DNA of 64,000 bases from Hyunsoonleella flava. GTDB lineage: Bacteria; Bacteroidota; Bacteroidia; Flavobacteriales; Flavobacteriaceae. Of this stretch, positions 26,576 to 35,796 are shown in pieces (position 1 is the stretch's first letter; every line of letters begins with the position of its first letter). The stretch is from NCBI RefSeq assembly GCF_004310325.1, contig NZ_SIRT01000002.1:363556-427555 (forward strand). The letters are read 5' to 3'. Under the pieces are notes generated by a model that was not told the DNA's origin, did not search any database, and saw nothing but the letters and a program-made list of their open reading frames with translations. Position numbers and translations under genes: made by a program.

Positions 26576-27604
26576 CTACTCTTTCTTATCATCTTCAAAA
26601 AGATTTTTGGATATGTGCATAGTCACTAGCATATGAGGAACATCAACAGTTTCAGCAATTTTTAAATCACCTGATAAAGAACAAAGAGCATAAGCTTCTA
26701 ACTGAGTAAGTTTATATTCAGTCATCAAATAATCTATCATGTATAATGTGGCTTTCTTAGCTGCTTCATCTATAGTTGTTCCAAAACCTGTTGTTGCATA
26801 ATAATCGTCAGTTTCATATTGAGGCTCTTTTATGGTTTTGTTTTTTACTATTTCAATTTCATAAATTACACGTAAAGGCACTTCTATTGCAGTACCACAA
26901 ACTTCGCCATGACCTTGTACAGCATGTCCATCACCTAAAGAAAATAAGCCCCCTTCTACAAAAACTGGAAAATATATCGTAGTACCTTTAGTCATGTTTG
27001 GGTCGTCCATATTCCCTCCATTGGCTCTTGGAGGAATGGTAGACAATAATTCTGAGGTTGCTGGTGCAACTCCCATAACTCCTGGGAATGGGTTTAATTT
27101 AAGTTTAATGTTGTCTTTAAAATTAACATGAGTAACATCTTTTCCTAATTTATAAGTTCTTAAATATGATCCTTCAATAGAGTCTGCAACGAAACTAAAG
27201 CCAGGAACAATGGCATTCCAGCCCCAATCGCCAACCTCAATTTCATGTAAAGTGATTTTTAAAACATCTCCTGGCTGTGCATCTTCAACATATACAGGTC
27301 CAGTAAGCGGATGTACAAGGTCTATATCAAAATTTTTAAGATCTTCAACTGTAGAGTTTATATTCAATTGTTCATCAAATGCATCTTCGGTAAATGCTTC
27401 AATTATAGCACCAGATTTCACTCTCAAGATAGGTTCAATAGTGCTGCTAAATTTATTGTGGGTTTGGTCTTTAGTTAATGTATATTGAGGTTTGATATCT
27501 TTTACAACTTTAATTTCAGAATCAACTTTAGTTTGTGTTTCATTTTTACAGGAAAAAATTAATAATAAAATTATACATAGTAGAAGACTTTTATTGGTTT
27601 GCAT
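26576..27604 (-). CDS. Acetamidase/formamidase family lipoprotein
   Basis: A 342-residue protein of the FmdA/AmdA family, which hydrolyses short-chain amides to acid plus ammonia. GDVLKITLHEIEVGDWGW near residue 113, the NGGNMD segment, and GDGHAVQGHGEVCGTAIEVP near residue 226 carry the metal-site Asp/His residues of the family. The N-terminus KSLLLCIILLLIFSCKN is a lipoprotein signal with Cys at about residue 19, so this copy is exported, unlike classical cytosolic formamidases. The ATG at 27604 is preferred over an upstream in-frame start at 27685 because it gives a proper signal peptide. Confidence 0.85.
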   Translation of the reverse strand: MQTNKSLLLCIILLLIFSCKNETQTKVDSEIKVVKDIKPQYTLTKDQTHNKFSSTIEPILRVKSGAIIEAFTEDAFDEQLNINSTVEDLKNFDIDLVHPLTGPVYVEDAQPGDVLKITLHEIEVGDWGWNAIVPGFSFVADSIEGSYLRTYKLGKDVTHVNFKDNIKLKLNPFPGVMGVAPATSELLSTIPPRANGGNMDDPNMTKGTTIYFPVFVEGGLFSLGDGHAVQGHGEVCGTAIEVPLRVIYEIEIVKNKTIKEPQYETDDYYATTGFGTTIDEAAKKATLYMIDYLMTEYKLTQLEAYALCSLSGDLKIAETVDVPHMLVTMHISKNLFEDDKKE

Positions 27605-27680
27605 ATTGAAGAAATTTAAGAATGAATAAGTAGTTAAAGTTAAGGAATTTAGTTCTAAGTTTATGGTTGAGTGTATTAAT

Positions 27681-27764
27681 GCCAATGATTAGATATGGTT
27701 GCGTTATAATGGACGACATCGTTCGATAAACGAAGTCATCTCTTTTTTCTGACAAAATCAAGTT
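27681..27764. repeat. Dispersed 84-base repeat, family D, copy 1
   Basis: This segment aligns without gaps over 84 bases with 43814-43897: 69 bases are identical overall, and 51 of the first 55. The conserved parts are GCCAATGATTAGATATGG, ATCGTTCGATAAACGAAG and the end ACAAAATCAAGTT. No coding sequence is shared by the two sites. Confidence 0.65.
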
Positions 27765-27836
27765 GAAATTAAATAAGGAAAAGGGTTATTTAGTTTTTTG
27801 GAAATTCCTGCCTGCAAAGGAATGACAGGAATGTTT

Positions 27837-28544
27837 CTAACGCAACCGCGCCAAATAATCAAAATGCTCCCCCTCCAAAACCAATTCGCATTGTAACCCT
27901 ACGGACTCACAAGCTAGTTTTAAAGTCTCAAAATCCAAATACAACCATTTTATGGGTATTTCTTTTTCACCTTTATAACTAATAAAATAATCTAGCTCAC
28001 CATAGTAATTGGCATTGGTATCCATCCAAAAACCACCATCTTCATCTTCATACATATATTTTATATCTGAAGAGTCAATTAAAATTTGTCCGTTAGGATT
28101 CAATAAAGATTTCAGGTGCTTTAAGTATTTTGAAACCTGTTTCAACTCCTGAAAAATACCTGTACCATTCATCAACAATAAAATAGTATCAAAAGTTTCA
28201 GTTTCATCAAGAATATCTAAAACTTCAGCATACTTCATGCCTCTTTGGTTAACAACTTCAATAGCTCCTTTAGAGATATCAATAGCTTTAATATTAAGTC
28301 CCTTGTTTTGCAAATACATGCTATGACATCCAGAACCACAGCCCACATCTAAAACTTTTCCCTTGGCCAATTGTAAAGCCTTTTGTTCCAATTTTGGCAT
28401 TTCTTTATAACTCCTAAATAAGTAGGGAAGCGGCAATACATCTTTATCTGAGATATTTGTCCAAGTCACAATATCTTCTGCTTCATAGTCAGAAAAAATA
28501 CTATTGTAATAATCTAATAGGGCTTTCCCAAAAATGTCTTTCAT
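27837..28544 (-). CDS. Class I SAM-dependent methyltransferase
   Basis: A 235-residue protein with a SAM-binding glycine-rich loop KVLDVGCGSGCHSMYLQ near residues 64-80 and the acidic residue following it in IKAIDIS. Motif III-like LLLMNGTGIFQEL and the later ILIDSSDIKYMYED fit the class I fold. The substrate is unknown and the neighbours give no clear hint. It is flanked by repeat-containing intergenic DNA on both sides. Confidence 0.8.
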   Translation of the reverse strand: MKDIFGKALLDYYNSIFSDYEAEDIVTWTNISDKDVLPLPYLFRSYKEMPKLEQKALQLAKGKVLDVGCGSGCHSMYLQNKGLNIKAIDISKGAIEVVNQRGMKYAEVLDILDETETFDTILLLMNGTGIFQELKQVSKYLKHLKSLLNPNGQILIDSSDIKYMYEDEDGGFWMDTNANYYGELDYFISYKGEKEIPIKWLYLDFETLKLACESVGLQCELVLEGEHFDYLARLR

Positions 28545-28556
28545 ATCAATTCAATT

Positions 28557-28720
28557 GTCAGTTCGAGTGATTTCATTTTATGAAATCGTATCGAAAACCA
28601 TTTTACGTGTCATTGCGTGGACGAAGGACGAGGCAATCTCCTCTAGGTTATTCAGCAGATTACTTCGGTCATAAACTTCGTTTAGGTATTTTCAATCAAA
28701 ATATATTTTGATTTCAATAA
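28557..28720. repeat. Mosaic of dispersed repeats upstream of ykgJ-like gene
   Basis: TTCGAGTGATTTC...ATCGTATCGAAAA is a split inverted element; a related copy (TTCGAGTGATTTT...CTGTATCGAGAA) lies at 40907-40949. It is followed by GTCATTGCG...CGAAGGACGAGGCAATCTCC, which resembles common REP-like elements in bacterial genomes. Confidence 0.5.
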
Positions 28721-28755
28721 TCCTTCGTAAGGACTAAAAGTATTAATTTTATGCC

Positions 28756-29250
28756 ATGCAAGACATCATCAATAATCTTCCAAAGCAGGCCAAAGATAAA
28801 CATAACGAGAACAAAAAATTCTTCGCTAAACTTAAAAAGAAGCCTCCAAAGAATTTGGACTATGTAATGCAAGAATTACATGAAGCCGAGTTTAAACGAA
28901 CGGACTGTTTAGAATGTGCCAACTGCTGCAAAACTACAGGCCCCTTGTTTACGGATAAAGATATTGCGCGTATTTCAAAATTCTTCAAATTGAAACCACA
29001 ACAGTTTATAGAACAATATCTGCGAATTGATGAGGAGAATGACTATGTATTGCAAAGTGTGCCTTGCACGTTTTTAGGCGCAGATAATTACTGTTCTATT
29101 TATGATGTGCGTCCCAAAGCCTGCAGAGAATTTCCGCATACTAACAGGAAAAAGTTTCAGCAAATTTCAAACCTAACCTTAAAAAATGTGGCCATTTGTC
29201 CTGCTGCTTTTAATATTGTGGAGGCCATGAAGCATAGGGTGAAAATTTAG
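28756..29250 (+). CDS. YkgJ family cysteine-cluster protein
   Basis: A 164-residue protein with CLECANCCKTTGPLF near residue 53, then PCTFLGADNYCSIYDVRPKACREFPH and a later ICPAAF. This Cys pattern (CxxCxxCC...C...C...C...C) defines the YkgJ/UPF0153 group, thought to bind a metal or iron-sulfur cluster. The function is unsettled. It starts just downstream of a repeat-rich gap, so its promoter may lie within that gap. Confidence 0.85.
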   Translation: MQDIINNLPKQAKDKHNENKKFFAKLKKKPPKNLDYVMQELHEAEFKRTDCLECANCCKTTGPLFTDKDIARISKFFKLKPQQFIEQYLRIDEENDYVLQSVPCTFLGADNYCSIYDVRPKACREFPHTNRKKFQQISNLTLKNVAICPAAFNIVEAMKHRVKI

Positions 29251-29374
29251 TTTATAGATTAAGTGTCGGTTTTCACCATAGTTAGTATTCTGTCTTTCAT
29301 TATCCTACCCTTTGTGCCTATGCGCCTTTGCGTGCCGTTAATAATTTTTATATTTTTAAGATAAAATTTTAATT

Positions 29375-30214
29375 TTGGAAGCTTTATTAAATTATTTCGA
29401 AACCATTCCGTCCCACCATCGTGCCATGATAATTGTTGGTGGCCTTACTTTTTTTTGGCTCCTTGAGGGCATTATGCCATTATTTGGCAAGCCTTATAAA
29501 AAATGGGCGCACGCCATACCTAATATCTTTTTTACTGTTACTACAATTTTAGTCAATTTACCGTTGGCCTTTTTATTGTTAAAATCCTCTGATTGGGTAG
29601 CAGTAAACAATTTTGGTATTTTAAATTGGTTGCCAGAAATGCCATTATGGCTTTATATTATAGTCGGTTTATTTTTAATGGATTTAATTGGTGCATATGC
29701 ACCACACTTCGTAGAACATAAAGTAAAGCCGCTTTGGATGGTACATTTGGTGCATCATACCGACCATAATGTGGACACCACTACTGCCAATCGTCATCAT
29801 CCTTTGGAAAGCGTCATCCGCTACATATTTACGCTTATCGGTGTCTTTATCATCGGCACTCCAATCGCTTTGGTAATGCTGTATCAATCGTTATCAGTAG
29901 TTGCAACCCAATTTAACCACGCAAATATTAAATTGCCCAAGAAGATTGATGATGTTTTAAGCTATGTGGTTGTTTCACCAGATATGCATAAAGTACACCA
30001 TCATTATAGGTTGCCTTACACAGATTCTAACTATGGTAATATTTTTTCAGTTTGGGATAGGTTGTTTGGTACTTTTATGAAACTTGATCCCGATAAAATT
30101 GTATATGGTGTTGATGTGTTTCCAGATGAAAAGAAGAATGGGCATATAGGTGAGTTGTTAAAACAGCCCTTCCAGAAATATGAAAAGCCAACGATAACAC
30201 CAGATGAAAATTAG
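29375..30214 (+). CDS. Sterol desaturase / fatty acid hydroxylase family protein
   Basis: A 279-residue integral membrane di-iron enzyme. HFVEHKVKPLWMVHLVHHTDHN near residue 111 and HKVHHHYRLPY near residue 207 provide the histidine clusters typical of fatty-acid hydroxylases and sterol desaturases. About four helices surround them. The substrate could be a lipid hydroxyl or desaturation site, as in related bacterial enzymes. The start is TTG; the first ATG is deep in the first helix. The next gene starts 11 bases before this one ends. Confidence 0.88.
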   Translation: MEALLNYFETIPSHHRAMIIVGGLTFFWLLEGIMPLFGKPYKKWAHAIPNIFFTVTTILVNLPLAFLLLKSSDWVAVNNFGILNWLPEMPLWLYIIVGLFLMDLIGAYAPHFVEHKVKPLWMVHLVHHTDHNVDTTTANRHHPLESVIRYIFTLIGVFIIGTPIALVMLYQSLSVVATQFNHANIKLPKKIDDVLSYVVVSPDMHKVHHHYRLPYTDSNYGNIFSVWDRLFGTFMKLDPDKIVYGVDVFPDEKKNGHIGELLKQPFQKYEKPTITPDEN

Positions 30215-31070
30215 CAAATTAGCTGCGTTTTCCTTTCTTTTTCTAATGCATTGTAATACTTCAAAAACCATTGATATTCAAGGGCACCGTGGATGCCGAG
30301 GTTTGTTTCCAGAAAACACATTGGAAGCCTTTGGTAAAGCTATTGAGTTAGGTGTACATACTTTGGAATTGGATGTAGCGGTTTCTAAAGACGACGTTGT
30401 AATTGTCTCTCATGAACCATTTATGAGTAGAACGATTTGTTTGGATTTAGATGGCAATGAGATTCCTAAAAGTTTGGGTAAGGCGTATAATCTGTATCAA
30501 ATGACTCTTGATAGTATCCAACAGTTTGATTGTGGTACTAAATTTCATCCTAGATTTCCAAATCAACAAAAACTAAAAACATATAAACCATCTTTAGATG
30601 CCGTGTTTAAGACGGCTAAGAGTAAAAATCCTGATATTAAGTTTAATATTGAGCTTAAGGCAAAACCTGAATATGATGGGATTTATACTCCAAAACCTGA
30701 GCGTTTCGTAGCATTGGTATTGGATATTGTAAAAGCAAATGATGCTTTAGAGTTAACTAACCTTCAAAGTTTTGATTTAAGAATTTTAGAAGAAATAAAA
30801 CAGCAAGCACCAGAGATGCGAGTAGCGCTTCTAGTGGATGAAAATGAAACTATTTGGTCTAAAATAGGAAGATTAAGTTATTTACCTGAAATTGTAAGTC
30901 CGCATTATAAGTTGCTCGATGCTAAAACTGTTAGGAACTTACAAGCTGAACATTTTAAAGTAATTCCGTGGACCATCAATGACACTGACTGGTTACAGCA
31001 AATGATCGATTTTAAAGTTGATGGCATAATTACAGATTATCCAGATAGATTGATAGCACTGTTAAAATAA
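30204..31070 (+). CDS. Glycerophosphodiester phosphodiesterase, exported
   Basis: A 288-residue GDPD TIM-barrel. The opening IDIQGHRGCRGLFPENTLEAF and LELDVAVSKDDVVIVSHEP contain the catalytic His pair and the Glu/Asp metal ligands. ILEEIKQQAP and the closing DGIITDYPDRL fit the family. An N-terminal segment LAAFSFLFLMHCNTS (Cys17) looks like a lipoprotein signal, so it acts outside the cytoplasm. It overlaps the hydroxylase by 11 bases, suggesting linked work on lipids. Confidence 0.9.
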   Translation: MKISKLAAFSFLFLMHCNTSKTIDIQGHRGCRGLFPENTLEAFGKAIELGVHTLELDVAVSKDDVVIVSHEPFMSRTICLDLDGNEIPKSLGKAYNLYQMTLDSIQQFDCGTKFHPRFPNQQKLKTYKPSLDAVFKTAKSKNPDIKFNIELKAKPEYDGIYTPKPERFVALVLDIVKANDALELTNLQSFDLRILEEIKQQAPEMRVALLVDENETIWSKIGRLSYLPEIVSPHYKLLDAKTVRNLQAEHFKVIPWTINDTDWLQQMIDFKVDGIITDYPDRLIALLK

Positions 31071-31092
31071 TTGTGATTATTAAAGGCATTGA

Positions 31093-32361
31093 TTAATCAT
31101 ATATCAAATATTTTTTTCTCACTTTTTTGAAAGCTATCAAGTCATCTTGCCATGTCGCTTTTATATCTTTTTCACTCAGGCCCGCTTCAATTTGTTGTTG
31201 TAAAACTTCAGTTCCGGCATGTTTAGTGAAATTATTAGTATTGAAAAACTTGGATTTATCTATTGAATTTTCATAGGCTTTTATAATCCATTTTAAAGTC
31301 ATTCCACCATTAAGGTTTTCGTCTTTTAAATCTTCACCATAACACAATTTATTCTGATGTTTTGGATATTTAGCACCAAAATTGGCAACGGGTGTGTACT
31401 TAAATGTCATAGTTTCTGGATTTAGAAACGGAGCGCCATACCTTTGAAACTGAAATTCTGTACCACGTCCTGCATTTACATTAGTACCTTCAAATAAACC
31501 TAAACTTGGATATAGCTTAATGGACTGGTCATTTGGCAAATTGGGTGAAGGTCGTATGGGTAAACTATATGCGATGTAGTGCGAGTAATTTTTAACAGGA
31601 ATCACTGTAATATCACATTGTATTCCATCAGCTAACCATTGTTCGCCATTAATCATTTTAGCATATTCGCCAATGGTCATTCCATGAACTAGAGGAATGG
31701 GGTGCATTCCCAAAAAACTTTGGTATTTAGTCTTTAAAGTTGGTCCATCAATATAATGGCCGTTTGGGTTTGGTCTGTCTAAAACTAAAACAGGTATATT
31801 AGCTTCGGCACAAGCTTCCATCACATTATGAAGCGTAGAAATATACGTGTAGAAGCGCACACCAACATCTTGAACATCAAAAACAACAATATCTAAGCTT
31901 TCTAAAGATTCTGGAGTGGGTTTTCTATGTTTTCCATGTAAAGAAACTATAGGTAGTTTTGTTTTAGTATCTATGCCATCAGCAACAGCTTCTCCAGCAT
32001 CGGCTTTTCCACGAAATCCGTGTTCTGGGGCAAAAACTTTTTTGATATTAATATTTAAACTTAAGAGCGAATCGACTAAATGAGTATAACCATCATTGGG
32101 AGGTGTTTTGGATGATGGAGCTGTCTCCTTAAAAATCACAGAAGTCTGGTTAGCCACAACCCCAACAAGTTTCCCCTTTAAAAACGGTAAGTATAACTCG
32201 ATTCGATTCGCACCAACAACAACATTTTTGTCATCTTGAACTTGTTTCAGGATCTTCTCTCCCGTGTTATTATGTGTCGTTTCATTTTTAACTTTAGAAG
32301 CACAGGAAACCGTTGCTAAAACAAATAATAAAACTGTATTTTTGAAAACATTAAATCGCAT
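31093..32361 (-). CDS. NamZ-like exo-beta-N-acetylmuramidase (DUF1343)
   Basis: A 422-residue lipoprotein (signal LLFVLATVSCAS, Cys20) of the DUF1343/NamZ family, which removes terminal N-acetylmuramic acid from peptidoglycan fragments during muropeptide recovery. FAPEHGFRGKADAGE, VVFDVQDVGVRFYTYISTLH and VLDRPNPNGHYIDGP are family motifs. Residues 36-45 (KILKQVQDDK) are encoded by a REP-like intergenic repeat, so the linker between lipid anchor and domain contains repeat-derived sequence. It is divergent from the ABC permease gene with only eight bases between the start codons. Confidence 0.88.
   Translation of the reverse strand: MRFNVFKNTVLLFVLATVSCASKVKNETTHNNTGEKILKQVQDDKNVVVGANRIELYLPFLKGKLVGVVANQTSVIFKETAPSSKTPPNDGYTHLVDSLLSLNINIKKVFAPEHGFRGKADAGEAVADGIDTKTKLPIVSLHGKHRKPTPESLESLDIVVFDVQDVGVRFYTYISTLHNVMEACAEANIPVLVLDRPNPNGHYIDGPTLKTKYQSFLGMHPIPLVHGMTIGEYAKMINGEQWLADGIQCDITVIPVKNYSHYIAYSLPIRPSPNLPNDQSIKLYPSLGLFEGTNVNAGRGTEFQFQRYGAPFLNPETMTFKYTPVANFGAKYPKHQNKLCYGEDLKDENLNGGMTLKWIIKAYENSIDKSKFFNTNNFTKHAGTEVLQQQIEAGLSEKDIKATWQDDLIAFKKVRKKYLIYD
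32227..32260. repeat. REP-like repeat inside the namZ coding sequence
   Basis: TCTTGAACTTGTTTCAGGAT is almost the same as the intergenic element at 24810-24830 (TCCTGAACTTGTTTCAGCAT). On the minus strand it is translated as ILKQVQDD in the linker after the lipobox. It keeps the reading frame and lies outside the conserved catalytic domain. Confidence 0.7.
32313..32344 (+). promoter_or_regulatory. Promoter of the ABC permease gene, inside namZ
   Basis: TTG at 32313-32315 and TATTTTTG at 32337-32344 are separated by 21 bases and match the Bacteroidota consensus exactly. They lie within the part of the opposite-strand namZ gene that encodes its signal peptide. The permease start codon is 25 bases downstream. 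Confidence 0.6.
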
Positions 32362-32369
32362 AAAGTAGT

Positions 32370-33605
32370 TTGAATTACGAGTATTTTATAGCTAAACGTA
32401 TTATCGGTGGTAAAGCGTATAAAAGTAGCATTTCGGCACCAATAATAAAAATTGGAATTGCTGCCATTGCTATAGGTATGGTAGTAATGATGATTGCTAT
32501 TGCAACAGGTATTGGGCTTCAAGAAAAAATAAGGGAAAAAGTGGTGGCATTTAATGGTCACGCTACAATTACCAACTATGATAGTAATGCCTCACAAGAA
32601 AGTGTAGTGCCTATTTCAAAAACACAAGAGTTTTATCCTGAGTTTAAAACGGTGGATGGGGTTAAACACATACAGGCTGTAGCTACAAAATTTGGTGTGA
32701 TTAGAACAGAAACCGATTTTGAAGGTGCAGTTTTAAAAGGCGTTGGAAGCGATTATAATTGGCAATATTTTGAGGAATATTTAGTTGAAGGACGGATACC
32801 AAGTTTTGATGCCAAGTGGAGTGAAGAAGTGCTGATTTCAGAATATTTGGCAAACCGCCTGGGATTTAGTCTAGGTGAAAAATTCCAGATGTATTTTTTG
32901 AAGGATGATACCGAAAAACCGCCGAATATCATCAGTTTTGAGATTGTAGGGATTTACAATTCACGATTTCAGGATTTTGATGAAACATTCCTTATTGGAA
33001 ACCTAAGACATATTCAACGTATCAATAAATGGACTGAAGACCAAATAGGAAATTTTGAAGTATTTATAGATGATTATGATGATATTGAGCGCATGGGCGT
33101 TGAAATCTTTCAAAATACACCATCAACATTAAATACATCTACCATAAACGAAAAGTTTTATTCCATAATTGAATGGATAAAAATATTTGATAAAAACATT
33201 TATGGTATTATCGGTATCATGATTTTGGTTGCGGGTATCAATATGATAACTGCATTATTAGTATTGATTTTGGAACGCACCCAAATGATTGGGATTTTAA
33301 AAGCCTTGGGAAGCTCTAATTGGAGTATTAGAAAAGTATTTCTTTACAATGCCTCTTACTTGGTCCTGTTGGGTTTGCTTTGGGGTAATATTTTGGGCTT
33401 AGGTGTTTTGTTTGCTCAAAAATATTTTAAGATTTTAGAAATGAACCCAGATGTGTATTATGTTACCGAAGCTCCAGTATATCTTAATTGGACGTACATT
33501 TTAGGGTTAAATATTGGGACGCTGCTTTTATGTTTATTGATGCTTTTGGTGCCTTCTTATATTATCACAAAAATTTCTCCTGTTAAGGCGATTCGGTTTG
33601 AGTAG
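32370..33605 (+). CDS. ABC transporter permease, LolC/LolE-like
   Basis: A 411-residue MacB/FtsX-type permease. It has one N-terminal membrane helix (residues about 25-50), a periplasmic MacB-type domain, and three C-terminal helices including GIIGIMILVAGINMITALLVLILERTQMIGILKALG. This pattern matches LolC/LolE, which release lipoproteins for transport to the outer membrane. Its ATPase partner is not adjacent. The start is TTG; no earlier ATG exists and later starts would shorten the cytosolic N-terminus. Confidence 0.85.
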   Translation: MNYEYFIAKRIIGGKAYKSSISAPIIKIGIAAIAIGMVVMMIAIATGIGLQEKIREKVVAFNGHATITNYDSNASQESVVPISKTQEFYPEFKTVDGVKHIQAVATKFGVIRTETDFEGAVLKGVGSDYNWQYFEEYLVEGRIPSFDAKWSEEVLISEYLANRLGFSLGEKFQMYFLKDDTEKPPNIISFEIVGIYNSRFQDFDETFLIGNLRHIQRINKWTEDQIGNFEVFIDDYDDIERMGVEIFQNTPSTLNTSTINEKFYSIIEWIKIFDKNIYGIIGIMILVAGINMITALLVLILERTQMIGILKALGSSNWSIRKVFLYNASYLVLLGLLWGNILGLGVLFAQKYFKILEMNPDVYYVTEAPVYLNWTYILGLNIGTLLLCLLMLLVPSYIITKISPVKAIRFE

Positions 33606-33621
33606 ATAAAAAATAATCTAA

Positions 33622-34008
33622 TTAGTCACATAACTTAATTTCTTTGTTTTCGATTTTTATCCATTTTATTGAATCTATTTGTTTTTGATAAATTTCCATC
33701 CAGTTAGCTTCATTTATATCATTTAAATGTTCATCTATCACTTTGTTATAAGATTTTATTCCATTCAATTCTGGCAATGTTATAGTGCATCCAAAAGCAA
33801 TATTCTCAAAACCATACTTCTTACTTATCTTATTCAAGTCTTTTGGGTATACTAACTGTTCTCCAACTAAAATTTTTTTCGGAGTGTTATTCCTTATATC
33901 AGTTTTTGCTTGAAAATAATTATAAGGGCTGAAAAATCCGTAGTACCAAAGTATTATTCCAAACGAAATTAATATTAAAACTAATTTTAGAAGTGATGCT
34001 TTGTCCAT
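33622..34008 (-). CDS. Membrane-anchored small protein, unknown
   Basis: A 128-residue protein with one N-terminal hydrophobic helix (residues about 6-25) and a hydrophilic domain likely outside the cytoplasm. No family is recognised. It converges on the ABC permease gene with 16 bases between stop codons. Confidence 0.55.
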   Translation of the reverse strand: MDKASLLKLVLILISFGIILWYYGFFSPYNYFQAKTDIRNNTPKKILVGEQLVYPKDLNKISKKYGFENIAFGCTITLPELNGIKSYNKVIDEHLNDINEANWMEIYQKQIDSIKWIKIENKEIKLCD

Positions 34009-34037
34009 AAGCTCATTTCAATAAAAAATTTATCATT

Positions 34038-34433
34038 TTACTTCCCCTCAATATCACTAATATGATGCTCTAGTGCCTTTACTGAAATCTGTATTTCCAA
34101 AATTAAAAATGCCAAAGAGGCAATTAACAGCAACAATGCCACCCCAAATACCCAAACAGCAACCGTGTGTTGTTCAATATAAATTAAAAACATGGTTAAA
34201 ACGCACAACAACAAACTTGAAATGCCTAAAATTTGCATGGAACGCGTTAAGTACAAGCGTCTTTTAATATTTTCTATCTGAGCGATTAATACAGAATCTT
34301 TGTTTTGAATGTATTTATCGTGCAGACTTCTAATGGTAGCGGCATAAGCCAAAAACCGGTTGGTATATGCCAACATAATTAAAGAGATTGCTGAAAATAA
34401 TAATGCAGGAGTGGTTAGTGTAAGCTGTTCCAT
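34038..34433 (-). CDS. DUF2721 family membrane protein
   Basis: A 131-residue protein with an N-terminal helix (LTTPALLFSAISLIMLAYTNRFLAYAATIR), a charged middle and two C-terminal helices. This matches DUF2721, whose function is unknown. It lies 29 bases downstream of the start of the preceding small gene on the same strand and is divergent from the DUF2851 gene. Confidence 0.7.
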   Translation of the reverse strand: MEQLTLTTPALLFSAISLIMLAYTNRFLAYAATIRSLHDKYIQNKDSVLIAQIENIKRRLYLTRSMQILGISSLLLCVLTMFLIYIEQHTVAVWVFGVALLLLIASLAFLILEIQISVKALEHHISDIEGK

Positions 34434-34484
34434 AAATTCTGTAAAAAAATAATGTCAAAGTTATATAAGTTTTTATATTTTCGG

Positions 34485-35759
34485 ATGGTGCAAGAGGACT
34501 TTCTACATTATATCTGGAAACACCGCAAGTTTTCCACAGTCAACTTAAAAACTTCAGACGGAGAAGCCATCAATATTATCTCAAATGGACAGCATAATAT
34601 AAATTCTGGTCCAGATTTTTTTAACGCACAATTAAGGATTGGAGAGCAGCTTTGGGCAGGCAATGTAGAAATTCATATAAAATCATCGGATTGGTTTTTA
34701 CATAATCATGAACAGGATAAAGCCTATGATAATGTGATTCTACATGTGGTTTGGGAGCATGATGCAGAAGTATTTAGAACCGATAATTCTGTAATCCCCA
34801 CGTTGGTATTGAAAGATATTGTTTCTAGCAGTGCTTTACAAAATTATAAGCAGCTTTTAGGTTCAAGGGGATATTGGATTAATTGTGAAAACAATTTTGC
34901 AGATGTTGATGATTTTACAACAACGAATTGGTTAGAAAGACTCTATTTTGAGCGTCTGGAACGAAAATCTCTAGAAGTGGTTAAACTTCTAGAAACCTCT
35001 AAAAACAACTGGGAAGCTGTGTTGTTTAAAATGCTGGCAAAAAGCTTTGGACTAAAGGTAAACGGCGATGCTTTTTTAAGTATAGCCAACTCGTTTGATT
35101 TTTCAATCTTAAGAAAATCGCAAGCTAAGGCATTGAGTATTGAAGCTTTGCTTTTCGGTCAAGCATCGTTACTTGAGAAAGATGTAGAGGATATCTATTT
35201 TAAAAATTTGCAACAAGAATATCAGTTTTTAAAACAGAAATTTGGATTGGAAAATACCTCCGTAGTTTCGCCTTCATTTTTCAGATTACGACCTAATAAT
35301 TTTCCAACCATAAGATTATCACAATTGGCCAATGTGTATGCTACGCATCAAAATCTGTTTTCAAAAGTAATTGAAGCTAAGTCACCGCAAGACATTAAAG
35401 ACATATTCAACGTTGGAACTTCAGAATTTTGGGAAACGCATTATACCTTCACCAAAGCGTCAAAAGTTTCAAAAAAGATAATCTCAAAATCATTTATAGA
35501 TTTATTACTTATAAATACGCTGATACCTTTAAAATTCAGCTATTTAAAGTATCAAGGGAAATCAAATGAAGAGGCTATTTTAGATTTGATTTTACAAATT
35601 CCTTCAGAAAAAAATAGTATTGTAGATAAGTTTAATTCAATTAAAAAAGTATCAAAAAACGCATTGCAATCGCAGGCATTAATTCAACTTAAAACAGAAT
35701 ATTGCGATAAAAACCAATGCTTAAAATGTGCTATTGGCAACAAACTTTTAAACCGTTAA
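34485..35759 (+). CDS. DUF2851 family protein
   Basis: A 424-residue cytosolic protein characteristic of Bacteroidota. QEDFLHYIWKHRKF near the start, NSGPDFFNAQLRIGEQLWAGNVEIH and the C-terminal CDKNQCLKCAIGN are family hallmarks. The function is unknown. An in-frame ATG exists 33 bases upstream, but the sequence between resembles a promoter (TATATTTT) and the chosen start matches the usual family N-terminus. Confidence 0.85.
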   Translation: MVQEDFLHYIWKHRKFSTVNLKTSDGEAINIISNGQHNINSGPDFFNAQLRIGEQLWAGNVEIHIKSSDWFLHNHEQDKAYDNVILHVVWEHDAEVFRTDNSVIPTLVLKDIVSSSALQNYKQLLGSRGYWINCENNFADVDDFTTTNWLERLYFERLERKSLEVVKLLETSKNNWEAVLFKMLAKSFGLKVNGDAFLSIANSFDFSILRKSQAKALSIEALLFGQASLLEKDVEDIYFKNLQQEYQFLKQKFGLENTSVVSPSFFRLRPNNFPTIRLSQLANVYATHQNLFSKVIEAKSPQDIKDIFNVGTSEFWETHYTFTKASKVSKKIISKSFIDLLLINTLIPLKFSYLKYQGKSNEEAILDLILQIPSEKNSIVDKFNSIKKVSKNALQSQALIQLKTEYCDKNQCLKCAIGNKLLNR

Positions 35760-35796
35760 ACTTTTAAAAGAATAAACTAAAGGTTAACTTGCGCTT

